DNA of 64,000 bases, taken from positions 1,178,001 to 1,242,000 of the forward strand of contig CM065653.1 of NCBI GenBank assembly GCA_033220425.1, written 5' to 3'. The notes below the pieces were generated by a model. The model ran no database searches. It was not told the origin of the DNA and worked only from the letters and a program-made list of their open reading frames with translations. Positions 30,541 to 42,621 of this stretch are shown here, in pieces. Numbering within the stretch: position 1 is the stretch's first letter; every line of letters starts with the position of its first letter. Position numbers and translations under genes: made by a program. Source of the stretch: Lepraria neglecta. Taxonomy: Eukaryota; Ascomycota; Lecanoromycetes; Lecanorales; Stereocaulaceae.

Positions 30541-33232
30541 GTTTCTCTTTTTGCGATACATTAAGCGGTCCTATATCACCACAGCCCACAAGAGGCTCAC
30601 CACGCTCAGCCACGTCAACGACTCGTCCGACAAAACCCTCTTCGGCGTGCAAATTATTGTCAAACACAAGCGCATTCTGAGCCTATGCTTTCCCCGGACA
30701 GCAAATGTTTCTTACCAGTGCCCTGTCATACCCACAAGCGTTGATTTGGAACCACACTGGTCGAGCACAGCGAGCAGATTCTCAAGGTTAAAGAGTGGCC
30801 ATGAAGCCCTGTCCTACTTGGTCCAAGTTCTGCAATGCTGCGCCGTTCTATGAAGATGTAAACTTTCCTTCATGGCCAAGAGCTCGAAACAAAGCATCAG
30901 CAATACCACCATGCTTACTCAAAACAACGGTCTCGAGTCCACCTCCCCTTACGACAATTCTTCGACCTCTCCTGTTTCCAGATGGACTCCACCTATGGTG
31001 ACTTCCAGAGTCTGAACATGAGATCTTCGAAATGCAGGTCCACCCTTCGGTGTCTGTCTTCATTTGCCCTTCAACCCACCAGATCACGCAACGATTCTTC
31101 GACCTCTTTCGTCTCCAGATGCATTCACTCAGCAAAAATTGTCAAGATCTGAGGAAAAAGGACATTCGATACCCAAATCTACACTTCCGTACTGGCTTCA
31201 ATGTGTCTGAAAATTTTCCATCTTCTACTTACGGCACCCAAGCTCTACGCCACAAAAAGATCTTGTGAGCAGTGGTTCTTACCTCACCATCATGAGAACC
31301 ACTGCTTTTTCCTACGTCTTCTTTGAGGCTCCATGCTCGGGTAAGTTGCGAGATCGCTGCACAGTTGGAAAAAGTGCTAATGTCTAGTCGAATCACATGT
31401 CCGACGAAGGCTTAATACTTGATGTACGTCAGCACTGGGCCAATGAACTTATCTGCCAGCCACATGCCTTTTGCGACCAGAATGCCTTGGACCGTCCTAA
31501 CGCCACTGCCAAACCAAGGTCTCTGCCCTTCAAATGTGCAATGAGTGGATCCAAAATGTGGACCTCGTCTTCTGACTACGTCGCCAACAAGGACATCTTC
31601 TATAAATGCAAGCATGAATGCTCTCCTAAGCTCTATGAGATGAACGAAACTTCCTCTTGCATCCTTGTCTCCGGGACACTTCGCAAGCAAAGACGCATGA
31701 TCCTAGAACCAGCATAAAGGATTATGCACATCGAGTTCCAGAAGTTAAGCCACGCGAATTTCCATTCTCAACACCAGAAGAGACACTTTACGAAGAACTA
31801 TCGAGCACATGGCGACCCTCCGACCTCGAATTCACCATGAAAGGCCACAAGCCACGTTACACTATCCTTGGGCTTCCCACCTTCCAGCACGAAAATCTGC
31901 CCGGTTCAAACATGGATGACATGCAAAAATTCAACCTATGGAGCGCTGAAACCTGGAAATCGACACAATGAATGCCCACGGGAAATGTTTCCTTGTCTCA
32001 CGAACACGTTGCCAGCAAGAAAACCACATGCAACTACCAAGCTTGCCAGAGTAATTCAAGGTGGAGTTGTGCTCAGCTCTTCGGATCGAGGATTTGATCT
32101 TCTCTGTCAGAGCATCAAATGCTTCACCACGCCGCGATCTTGCCAGCTACAATTTATCGATGACTAACTACTACATCGACAGGAGGATCAGCGCTCACTT
32201 GTCCCAATCAGCTTACAGTCACGCGGGAAGATGTACAGGCACTAGCAGCTTCAGCCATATGAATCCCATCTCCGCAAATCAAGTCAACGGAAGCCTGCCA
32301 TAGTGACATGCGGGGTTCTACGAAAGAGGCCATGCGGGTTATGATAGGTGTTCTCACCATGCGGAACAGCCGTTACATCTCTTCGCCAAAAACGCTCAAC
32401 GTGACTTCTCAACGACAAATTGCCCAAGCCCAACTGCATCCTCTGCAAATCAATGACATCTAGTTCGAATTGTGGCAGTCTTGCTCGTTTGCAGGCCTGG
32501 ACTTTTCTGTCCTCAGTCCAGGATGGATGTAATAGCGAGCTTGCTCCGCCGGCTTCTAGAACACAGAGGAGGGACCTGTAAGGCATTGTGATGAGGGTGG
32601 TCATGAAGAAGCTACATGTCGCACAGAATGAGGGCAACAACATTGTTAGATAGGGGTGCAATAAGATGGCAAACAGGGCGCGATCATAGAGAGCTTCAAG
32701 CAAAGCCAAAGGCTCTTGACCATGCATAAAGTAGATAGAACATCAATGGACAGCATAAAGCTTCACAAATTGTGTCAATTCGGTATTCACTGGCTATTTC
32801 ATATGACGTTGATCCCTCGCTGCTAAGTAAGCGAATGATAAAGTCTGCCCCTTTCCCCAATACCGAGAAGATTCCGCTTATCGTGGGTCAAACTGCCCAG
32901 GATGCAACGACATAGACGACTTACCGACTCTTCAAGCATCCCAAGTCCTTTGTATTCCGGAAAGCCCAAGTCCAGTGTGTGACCTTAGCTTGCGTTCCAA
33001 GCTGTCAAAATATCCGCATTTCGGACACAGATCTTTGGCAACGCACCATTTTTTAGCGCTAGGAAGAGGACTTAGGTCACGACCAGAGCTCTATTATTAA
33101 TTCCTTCCACCTCTCCTGCCCACCCTTGAAGCTGGGAAGTTGCATATCTGCTGGCCACCGGAGCCATGTTCCTGGCACATTGAGGCATATCGGCTGCAAC
33201 GCGAATTTCCAGAAAGAACATCATACTAGGTA
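30541..33232. other. Gene-poor region with a further duplicated segment
   Basis: Contains a diverged repeat, GATTCTTCGACCTCT-C-TTTCCAGATG, at about 30951-30985 and 31086-31122, again about 134 bp apart. The frames at 31397-31717 (106 codons) and 32284-32727 (minus, 147 codons, partly hydrophobic) show no family I know. I do not call them genes. Confidence 0.35.
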
Positions 33233-33393
33233 ACGTAGGAGCTGGCGAAGTGCCGCACGAGCAAGGAGTAGAGCGTCAAGTGTGACAAAATCAACGCACA
33301 CAGTCCCAAAAAAAAAAGAATCCATATCAAGTGACGTAGGAGCTGGCGAAGTGCCGAATGCAGATAGAAGAGAGCGTTAACTGTGACAAATTT
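33233..33393. repeat. Direct repeat of about 57 bp, 101 bp apart, enclosing an A-tract
   Basis: ACGTAGGAGCTGGCGAAGTGCCG and a following AGCGT-AA-TGTGACAAA occur at about 33233-33290 and again at about 33334-33392. An uninterrupted A-run (about 33307-33317) lies between them. The pair sits just past the PhoD gene 3' end. Confidence 0.75.
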
Positions 33394-33483
33394 GGCTCAA
33401 ATGAAGCGGAGCATTTCTACAGGAGACAGAGCATGTATACATTTGCTTTACAGCTCATACTACCGCAACCCAGTACGATTTGC

Positions 33484-35733
33484 TCAAATGTCTTCCTCAT
33501 TATCCTTAGAAATGAAATACCTCCCACCAGGAACCGACGTGTCATTAGTAGCATTCGTCATAATTGTCTTTCCTCCCTTCAACGCTCCATTTTCCACTAC
33601 ACCACCTCCCACAGTCGGATCTCTCGCCAACGCGTTGGCTCCACTCAGTACGGTGAAGTTTGCCAAGCTGATCTCATCAGGGTTACGGTTGATAACAGTG
33701 GGCATGCCGAAGTAGCTGGCATTTACCGAGTCATCTATAGAAAATTGGGGTAAGCATTGCTTCGTGAAGACAGAAAGTATGTATTAGAAACAACTGGGGA
33801 GCAAGGCATGAAAAGAGACTGATACTCTATCATTGCCTATTGCCACGCAAGGCTCGATTTGAGTGGGGATGTTTTCATTTTGAGAGGTACTTACGGCCGA
33901 TTTGCAGCTCGAAGTAGCCGCGATAGTAGAGCTCGGACCATTGCAGTTCGCGGTTCCCATTTATTAGGTAGCTGGATTTATTATTGGCGGAGGCAAGGGT
34001 AATGTTTTGGCCATACGGGGAAGGCGAGGATACGGCTGTGCCGGCGAACTTCAGAGATGATTGTCAGCTAATTTCACCACCTCGACGGCACTAGGCCTTG
34101 CATAGGGGGATTATGCATACCTCCACGCCAATGCTACCACTACCTGTTGCTGGCTCGTATGGATGGTCATCGAGCCAGATGAGGTCGCTGACCCAATTTG
34201 CGTGCGAGTCACCAGAGAGTACAATATTATTACCAATATTATTCTCGTACAGCGTTTGGAACGTGCGGTTGCGGTTGCCCTGATACCCATCCCAGGCATC
34301 GTAATCTAGTGGATCGACGTTGCCGTAAGAGATAGATTCGTTGAGACGCGAGAAGACGGTCTGAGATCCAATCACTCGCCAGGTAGCAGCTCGTTTAGCG
34401 GAAGAGATGAGCTGGCTATAGAACCAGCTCTCTTGTCGACTACCCATCATTGAACGGCCTGCGTCATTTGAGATTTGATGGACGTAATGAGTGTTCCAAT
34501 AAAGGTCGGTGATAGATCTGTCATATTGACGAGTGTCGAGCATGATGAGGTCGAGGAGTGATCCGATGGAAAAGCTTCGCCAGATGCGGAGGTTGTCGTC
34601 CATCTCGACTTGGCGGATGGGCATCCATTCGAAGTAGGCTCTTACAGCATTCATTTTGCGTTGGTCGACACTGACTCCACCATCCATAATGAAGGAGGCT
34701 TCCGTGTTGTTGAGCTCGGAGGACCCATCTCTGTAGGTATTGTCGGCGACTTCTGGGAGGACATTAGATCGGGTTTTGTATTGCCTAGGGTGACACATGA
34801 CTTACCATGATCATCCCAAATTGGGATCCACGGGAATGTCTGGTGGCTAAGTAGAAGATCAAGATCGGTCCGGTAAGTAGCTATTCGCTTCCGGTAGTCG
34901 TAGAGAGTAAAGATCGTGCGATCTGGTAATGGAATCCGCCCAATACTTTGACCATAGCCATAGTCTCCGTTCGCATACTCGTATATATAGTCTCCGAGGT
35001 GTAGCACGTAGTCCACCGAGTCTTTACGGGCTGGATTACCAAAGGCGTTGAAGAACCCGAATGGGAAGTTGCTGCAGGAATAGATGGCAAGGCCAATCTT
35101 TGTTACCATATCCGTGGGCGCAGGTGTGGTTTTTGTACGGCCAATTGGGCTTGTGACGTTGGAGTCGCAGACGCTGAATTGGTAATAGTAGCGTGTGTAT
35201 GGGCTGAGGCTCGAAGCTTCGATCTGGTCCAGTCAGCATTCCAAGCCAAATGACAAACGTTGGGTTGGGGAGGGATGATTTACCTTCAAGGTGTAGTCCA
35301 CGTCAGAGCTGGTATATGCCATCCCAGAGTCTACCACATGTGCGAAGGCATCATCCGTAGCAACCTTATAGCTGACGCAGACTGGGGCCTTAGAGGCCGG
35401 CCCCGTATGAGTCCCATTGTATATCGGGACAGGATTGTACAATGGTACATAGCCAGAGACAGTGGCATTGTCGTTGACATCGTCTTGCATGGGTGCACAT
35501 CTCGTCCAGATGATAACCGAATTGGGATATGGGTCTCCAGAAGCAACTCCATGTGTGAAGTTCAAGGCAGTCGAATTCATTGGCGCAGAGCCGGCATTGC
35601 GTTTGTTGACTTTATGGATTGAGACACCCAAACCTGGATGGTTGTGGGAGGGACTTCTGTAGTTGAGGTTGGAGGCATAGCTTGCGAGGGCGACGCATGC
35701 GAAAGCAGTGGTGGTTAGGAATTGGAGCTTCAT
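33484..35733 (-). CDS. Secreted PhoD-type alkaline phosphatase/phosphodiesterase
   Basis: Five exons (35733-35284, 35223-34806, 34752-34121, 34048-33895, 33734-33484) join in frame across introns of 60, 53, 72 and 160 bp to give 634 residues. The N-terminus is a signal peptide (MKLQFLTTTAFACVALASYA). A PhoD_N-like domain (FTHGVASGDPYPNSVIIWTR) precedes the metallophosphatase core. That core has GDYIYEYANGDYG, WDDHEVADNTYR (formed by the exon 2/3 splice), LDTRQYDRS and LSGDSHANW, the Asp/His/Asn residues that coordinate the metal centre in PhoD enzymes. It likely releases phosphate from extracellular phosphodi- or monoesters. Phosphate-starvation control is expected for the family but I did not find a clear regulatory site. 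The third intron/exon border at 34048-34120 is the least certain. Confidence 0.92.
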
Positions 35734-35744
35734 GATTTTGGAGG

Positions 35745-35790
35745 TCGGACTCTGGTCCTACTCTACCAATTGAGCTCTTCTCAAACTCTC
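35745..35790 (-). other. tRNA A-box-like segment in the PhoD leader
   Basis: On the minus strand GAGCTCAATTGGTAGAG matches the D-arm/A-box of a tRNA gene. No anticodon arm or T-arm can be folded from what follows before the PhoD ATG, so this is not a functional tRNA. Confidence 0.4.
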
Positions 35791-35805
35791 CACGCAACCT
35801 TGGGT

Positions 35806-35813
35806 CTCTTATA
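35806..35813 (-). promoter_or_regulatory. TATA box of the PhoD gene
   Basis: TATAAGAG on the minus strand lies about 75 bp upstream of the ATG at 35733. Spacing and sequence fit a TATA element. Confidence 0.45.
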
Positions 35814-36419
35814 TGCCATCTCTTTACACACAAGTCCACCCCACTTCATACACACTAGAACCTAGTCTCAGGCAAGGATTGCTTTTTCGATCGCTGCTGC
35901 AGTACCTGTCAGCCAATAACGTGCCAGTGTTTTCCCATGTCGAGCAAGGAATCGTTGCGAGCTTCTGCAACGGGTAGAAACATTGTGGAGACCTGCCAAA
36001 TTGTGGATACTAGTATGACGTGGGAAACACGTGGAGAGAATTGTATTCGCGGATTGGATCTAGGGTCAATGTCAGCAGCGGGGAAGGGCGCAGGCCGTAG
36101 GTCTTGGCATTTCTTGGCAATCTATCTCGATTGACTGATGCCAGCAGTTCCTTGCAGGAGATGCAGTTCCGGATCGCTTAAAGCTCGCATAATATGATCA
36201 GTTTCAAAGTTCGCGTTCGAACTATGGCAAGATACAATCAGGTTGGAGGTATTTTGTGGTACTCACAAAGCCACAATTCTGGCAAGTCCAGTGCTCGCCT
36301 TAATCATTAAAGTCCATATATCCAGCTCCTTTCCATTTGAAAACTTGACATTCTCAACTCAAATATGAATGGAAATGCCATAGAATATTGACTGGCGAAG
36401 TTGCCCAAAAATGAGCTTA
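35814..36419. other. Promoter-side intergenic region, no gene seen
   Basis: Upstream flank of the PhoD gene. Only a 65-codon frame without motif. Confidence 0.4.
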
Positions 36420-37345
36420 CAAGGAGTTCCATTCCTACCCCTAGGGTGGGCCCCTAAAGCTCCCCAGAGACATCCCCTAAGCCCCCCTATAACTTGCCCT
36501 CAAGCGAAGCCTACTAGAAATGTCATTAGACAGCTCTTTAGGGTGTAGCATACGCTTTAGGCGGTGCGGCCCGCCTAAGAACAAAGAGCCCCATTCTCGA
36601 TGTCACGGTGCGGCCCAAGGGGCTAGATGCTTGGCGCATACCGCTGCACTATGATGGCAAAAGAGCACAAACTAGATCCGCAGATCTAGTCCCTAAACCA
36701 CTACATATCGTATACGGCCCCCCCGGCCAGGCCCGTAACACTCGAAATCTCACTTTCGAGATTTATACCGAGATATCTGTTACGGCCCTGGCCTATATGC
36801 GGTGACCTTCCATCGTCTTCCACCGCTAGCCCTATTAGGCTAGGCAGCTTGGCAGCTACTATTGTTTACCTTCAGCGCGTCTGTATATAGCTTCCTCCTC
36901 TAGATTCTATATCATCGTCTATTCTACCCCTATCGACTCGCTCTAGGCCGGCCCTTGACATAGAGAGCGATTAAAGAAACTAGATACTTGTAAAGGTTAT
37001 GCTCCGGGCCAGAGCTACCCCTAAGCCACGGGGGCCAAAAGTCAAGAATGCTTGGCCCGCTACCCGTACGGCCCTTATTAGGGCCCTTATAGAGTGCGTC
37101 CCGAGTGGATCTTATTACAATACTCCCTTTCTATTAGCTAGAATCTCATCGAAAAGGTATAGAGGAAAACTTTTGCGACAAAAGCTACAGAGAATAAAGA
37201 CACCTATATTTCATGTTTATTAAGTCTTGAGTCAAATAATTAGTTGGCGAGATATAGTTGTTAAAATAAAAGAGTATATAAGAATAGTTTGAAGCTGAAT
37301 TGTATATATGAGATTGTTGGGGCCAAAAATTGCAAAAAGGAAAGT
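36420..37345. other. Transposon-like intergenic DNA
   Basis: Rich in short G/C-run strings (GGTGCGGCCC twice near 36570 and 36605, GGGCCC, CCCCTAAAGCT shared with about 5738), and in TAG/TA-rich segments typical of mutated repeats. No transposase or reverse-transcriptase motif can be read. Most likely an old element remnant next to the pogo element. Confidence 0.35.
36725..36793. repeat. Inverted repeat with a nested hairpin
   Basis: GGCCAGGCCCGTAACA pairs with TGTTACGGCCCTGGCC at the far side with one mismatch. Between them CTCGAAA...TTTCGAG forms a second stem. Confidence 0.65.
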
Positions 37346-37373
37346 TGCGTTAGAAGGGAATCGAACCCCCGGC
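37346..37373 (-). other. tRNA 3'-half-like segment (T-arm and acceptor)
   Basis: On the minus strand GGGGGTTCGATTCCC is a perfect B-box/T-arm. It is followed by TTCTAACGCA as a possible acceptor strand and a T-rich stretch (TTTCCTTTTT) like a Pol III terminator. The matching 5' half is not adjacent; see the segment at 39854-39915. Confidence 0.5.
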
Positions 37374-37391
37374 TAGAAACTATTACTCGTA

Positions 37392-37445
37392 TTGACCTCA
37401 CAACCGGCAGGACCCTACAACCGGCAGACGCTAAGCCTAGTTAGG
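37392..37445. repeat. Left terminal inverted repeat
   Basis: 54 bp matching the reverse complement of 39755-39808 at all but about three positions, each a C/T or G/A difference. Contains two direct copies of ACAACCGGCAG, which may be transposase-binding subrepeats. Confidence 0.9.
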
Positions 37446-37516
37446 TATAGTAGTAAACAAATACCATAAACAATTCTATTCGAATTGCTCTATATCACCT
37501 ACTCAACTCCACTATT

Positions 37517-39469
37517 ATGGCCACGTCAACGCTCTACAAGCCCCTGGACCCTCTCCTAGATCTAGCCGATGACGAAGACCTCTAGACAGGTCCTCCGGAG
37601 CTCCCAAAGGAGCAAAGAATCCTATTAGCTCTGTACTTTTATTACAAAGTTATTAGCACCCTATAAGCCGAACCTATTTACTAGATCGCTAGTCGCTTTC
37701 GGATCAGTCGGAGTACTCTATAAGATTAGATTAAAGGGGTAAAATCAAAGAAGGAATACGATAAGGAACGGTAATTACTATCGCTAGTAGAAGAAGCTTC
37801 TATCGTAAGATAGATAATATAACTTAGCAAATAGGGGTAGCTACCAAGGCTTATTTAATTACGCTCTATAGCCTAGTAAATACTTTAGAAAAGAGGCTAT
37901 ACAAGAGATCTAGGATATTATTAGGTCGATAAGTTCTTATATTACTATCCCGATCTAAAAACGAAATTCCTCTCGCCTATAGATAAGAATAGGAATAATA
38001 CCGCTAGTAACTCTATAACAATAGCTTATTAGTTCGAGCTCTATATTATAATAAAGTAGAAGTATAATATAGAAGACTAGGATATATATAATATAGATAA
38101 GAAAGGCTTTATACTTAGAGTCCTAAAGAAGGTTAAATATATTATCTTAAAATATACTATCTAACTATATATTACTTATTACGGTAATTAGGAATAGGTA
38201 TCTCTCTTTAAGCTTATCTCGCTCGACGGAAGACTCCTTTAGCCCTAGATTATCTTTAAAGGAAAGTAATAGTAAATAGTCTACTAGGAAGTACTAAGTA
38301 AAGAGAAGGTCTAGGGTTATATTATATATAGTAAGAACGGCTAGATAGATAATAAATTAGGCCTACTTTAGATAAAGGAGTACTTCTATAAATATATAAA
38401 GCGAGAAGGCTTAAAAGATAAATATAGAATATTTATATTCGATAGCTATTAATCTTATATCTTAAATAAAGCTATTAAGTTCTATAAAGCTTATAATATT
38501 ATCCTTTTATACCTTCCTTTCTACTCTATATATCTACTCTAACCTCTAGATATCTTATTCTTTAGATCTTTAGCCAATATATATCGAAAGTAGCTATTAG
38601 AAGTTATAAGGTTTACTATCTATATTTCGGTAAATAAGGCAGAATTTATTAAATATTATTACTAAGCGAGGAAAGTAGTAGATAGGGAGGATATAATTAA
38701 AAACGCTTAGAAGAAAGCTAGCTTATCTCCCTAGGACCCTAATATAATTATCGGAAAGCTCTCTATTAATATCGATATTAGTATTCGTCTAGTTATACTA
38801 TCTAAAGCCGAGGTTACTATTAATAGCTTTAAAACACCTACTAATATCTAGTAGATATAAGACCTCCTTTAAGCTATTAGAAATATTAATCCTTAAGTAG
38901 AGAAGCTAGGGAAAGCTACTATCTATACTATCTCCTTCTTAGAAACTTAAGAGAGTATTAATAAGTAACTAATAAGAGTTAGTTAACGAAATTAGAGGTA
39001 TAAAGGTAATAAATAAGGTATTTATAGTAAAGCTCGAGTTATAAGCTTAGAAGTTATCTAAGAGAGATTACTTACTAAAGAATAGTAAGAGAAGGAGGAT
39101 ACTTTAAGAAACTAATAGAAGGAAGAAGTAAAGGAGAAGAAGGTACTAGATAAGATCTAATAAGCGAAGAAGAAAGAAGAAGCTAAAATATATAAGTTTA
39201 TTAGTTAAGTAAGAGTAAAGGCTCGAAAAGATAACGAGAAGAAGGTATTTACTATATTAGGATTTATCCGCTATCTATTCGAGCTTCTAGAGCCTCTAAT
39301 AGTAATACTAAAAGTACCTCGAGTAACAGTAATCACGACTCGCCGAGTATATATATCAGATATATCACTAAGGATAGAGCAGCCAGTCCCTGAGCGAGAG
39401 CTATTACCTACTCCTATGGCTATATAAGGAGGTCGGATTATTAGGAAGCTACGGCGACTAGTGGAATAG
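37517..39469 (+). pseudogene. Pogo/Fot1-like transposase, riddled with stop codons
   Basis: From ATG 37517 one frame runs exactly 651 codons to a final TAG with no net length change, so only substitutions have accumulated. An N-terminal helix-turn-helix (Psq/CENP-B-like) part is readable: RILLALYFYYKVIS, then SRFRISRSTL, then KKEYDKER and LLSLVEEASIV. The DDE region shows IFIFDSY (the catalytic DGH-type Asp of the family, here DSY), NIILLYLPFYS and PLDILFF, with ISVNKAEFIKYYY after it. Gln codons have typically become TAA or TAG (CAA to TAA, CAG to TAG). It cannot make a protein. Confidence 0.85.
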
Positions 39470-39754
39470 AAGCTATACTCAAATAGAAAGGAGGTATTAT
39501 AATCGCGTTTTCAGGCCTGATTTCGAATTCGATTTACGATATAATATAGCAAGTATATTCATATATTTGAGAATTCGGGTGGATGTGCCATACTATATAT
39601 CTAAGATATGGCTATTCTGGATATCAGGGCCTCTTTCACTACTAGTCCGCTGCCTCCGAGTATATTGTAGAGCCCTAATTCGGTCAGTTCGCTATACAAT
39701 GTCCTTGAATAGAGGTGTTTATGTGGATAACATTGCTAATTTTTTAGAAGTTTG

Positions 39755-39808
39755 CCTAATTAGGCTTAGCGCCTGCCGGTTGTAGGGTCCTGCCGGTTGT
39801 GGGGTCAA
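39755..39808. repeat. Right terminal inverted repeat
   Basis: Partner of 37392-37445; ends GGGGTCAA before the TA target duplication. Confidence 0.9.
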
Positions 39809-39853
39809 TACTAGTAGTATTTCAACTTCTACTTAAGAAGTTTTTATTTCTTA

Positions 39854-39915
39854 CCTCGTCGAAATCTTCTCAAGATTCTTGGGAACGACGAATTTTACCA
39901 CTAAACCACTGAGAG
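39854..39915 (-). other. tRNA-Gly(CCC)-like 5' half with a putative intron
   Basis: Minus strand: TGGTTTAGTGGTAAAATT is an A-box/D-arm as in tRNA-Gly. Then CGTCG-TTCCCAA, about 17 bases, and CGACG. The two pentamers pair as an anticodon stem with anticodon CCC at the usual place and the 17 bases where tRNA introns sit. The following variable loop and T-arm are missing here; a T-arm/acceptor half lies on the other side of the transposon. The seven bases before the D-arm do not pair with that acceptor. Confidence 0.5.
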
Positions 39916-40429
39916 ATTGTTAGCCGAAGCTCTTTGGTCGACCGGCTAGTTTTTGCTAACCTAACGCGCTGAAGCTATTACTGCTGGCTGAAGGATAACT
40001 TCTTATTTCTTTAATTATTGCAATTTTATTAAATTGTATTCTTTGGACTCAAAACTTCTGTAACAATTTTGTTTTGCAGCTCAAATACAAAGGCCGCTGC
40101 GGTCTCATACAAGGGTTCATACTTTTTTCCATCTTGCAGCAGCCATCACTTCAAACGTTCTTGTAGCTTTCGTTTCATTGCTTTGCTACCCCTTCTATGT
40201 GTGGTGCGAAACCCTTAAAGCTTCCTGTCTACCCTTGTGTGCTAGTAGGCTTTGGAAACCCAGTCATCGGGCTAGCTACCACCTACTGCAGTGCTACAAG
40301 AAGGGTCCGAAGCCTCAACGCCGGAAAGTCATCATGTTTGCTCGAAAAGGATGCATGCATGAAGAATGAACAGTCCTATCGCTAAACCGCTCATTCGTAG
40401 GAGTTTGAAACCGAATATCGTTCCCTCCC
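39916..40429. other. Intergenic, no gene seen
   Basis: Flank between the transposon locus and the dehydrogenase 3' end. Two overlapping 60-codon frames near 40178-40385 show no motif. Confidence 0.4.
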
Positions 40430-41676
<1,247 letters not shown>

Positions 41677-42621
41677 GATGGCGGGCGACAATTGATGTCT
41701 TTAGGAAGATGTTTAATCGATAAGGTTATGGATTAAGGATTGGTAGGTATGTATGTAGGAATGGATTGCTGCGTGCAGATGTTGTGTAGCGATTGTTGGG
41801 GATGACGTTACAGGAGGGAAACTCCGTGTCGTGAAGAAACGTGACGGGTCCTGGCGGAAATCCCACCTCTAAACAGGAACTGCTCGGTCTGATGTAATTC
41901 AGTAAGAATAAAGTGTTTAATCCCGTATTCACTTTAAGTATACAAGGTTGATAGAATGTTGAAGGTGATGAGTGTCGAGGTACAGAAACAAGGGACTCGT
42001 GATCGAGTATGTTATATCGCCAAAATAATAATTAAATTCTAGCTCCCCGCTCGACTTGGAGACTCTAGCGATTGACTTTACAATTAGCTTAACGTAAGGC
42101 CAAGCTTCATTTTATTTTGATTTTTAGAATCTGCGACAAATAGAAGGGCCCACTGTTTTCTACGAGGTTGTTTGCGTCACTCCAACGTCATTTGGGTACG
42201 TAGGATCTGCTCCTAAAGATACCAGATACCACAGATGTTTCTGCAATAAAACAAACTTCGACGTAAATCCCCCTGTCTAGGGAAAAGGCCAACGTGTGAT
42301 GATGCCCGGGAGAATATTGCACAGGCTTTGTGACGCCCCCTGCATAACTATGAGATTTAATCCGTGACTAAGCCTCCTTTATCGCACGTGGTGGGGGTCA
42401 CTCGTCCAGCTCAATCCAGGCTTCGTTCATCATTTTCGAGGCGGAAATTTGATATCTTGTTTCGGCTGCATACAAGCATCAAAGGCTTCAATTTGACCGC
42501 AATGGGAAATGCCTCGCGGGACAAGGTCGTACAAAATTGACCACGTGTCCAGGTGCAGATTTACATCCAACGCTCTCCTAAATACCGCACGAATCAAGGG
42601 CGCTACCCCTCATCTTTCGCC
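41677..42621. other. Intergenic, no gene seen
   Basis: Promoter of the dehydrogenase and 3' flank of the kinesin gene. No repeat or ORF of note. Confidence 0.45.

Larger units (their letters stand above)
37392..39808. mobile_element. Fot1/pogo-type (Tc1/mariner superfamily) DNA transposon, RIP-degraded
   Basis: A 2417-bp element is bounded by 54-bp terminal inverted repeats starting TTGACC and flanked by TA dinucleotides (37390-37391 and 39809-39810), the target duplication of this superfamily. The interior holds a transposase reading frame full of TAA/TAG. CA and TG dinucleotides are very rare over 37650-39300 while TA is abundant, the signature of RIP in fungi. Similarity between the flanks just outside the repeats (GAAA-TA-TACT-GTATTGACC on both sides) suggests the true inverted repeats may reach about 20 bp further out. 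Confidence 0.85.

Noticed and set aside
31397-31971. Overlapping plus-strand ORFs of 104-106 codons
   Set aside because: Considered as two exons of one gene; no good donor/acceptor pair and no recognisable domain.
32284-32727. 147-codon minus-strand ORF with a hydrophobic start
   Set aside because: Could be a small membrane protein, but the second half has no structure-like pattern and I see no homologous motif or splice support.
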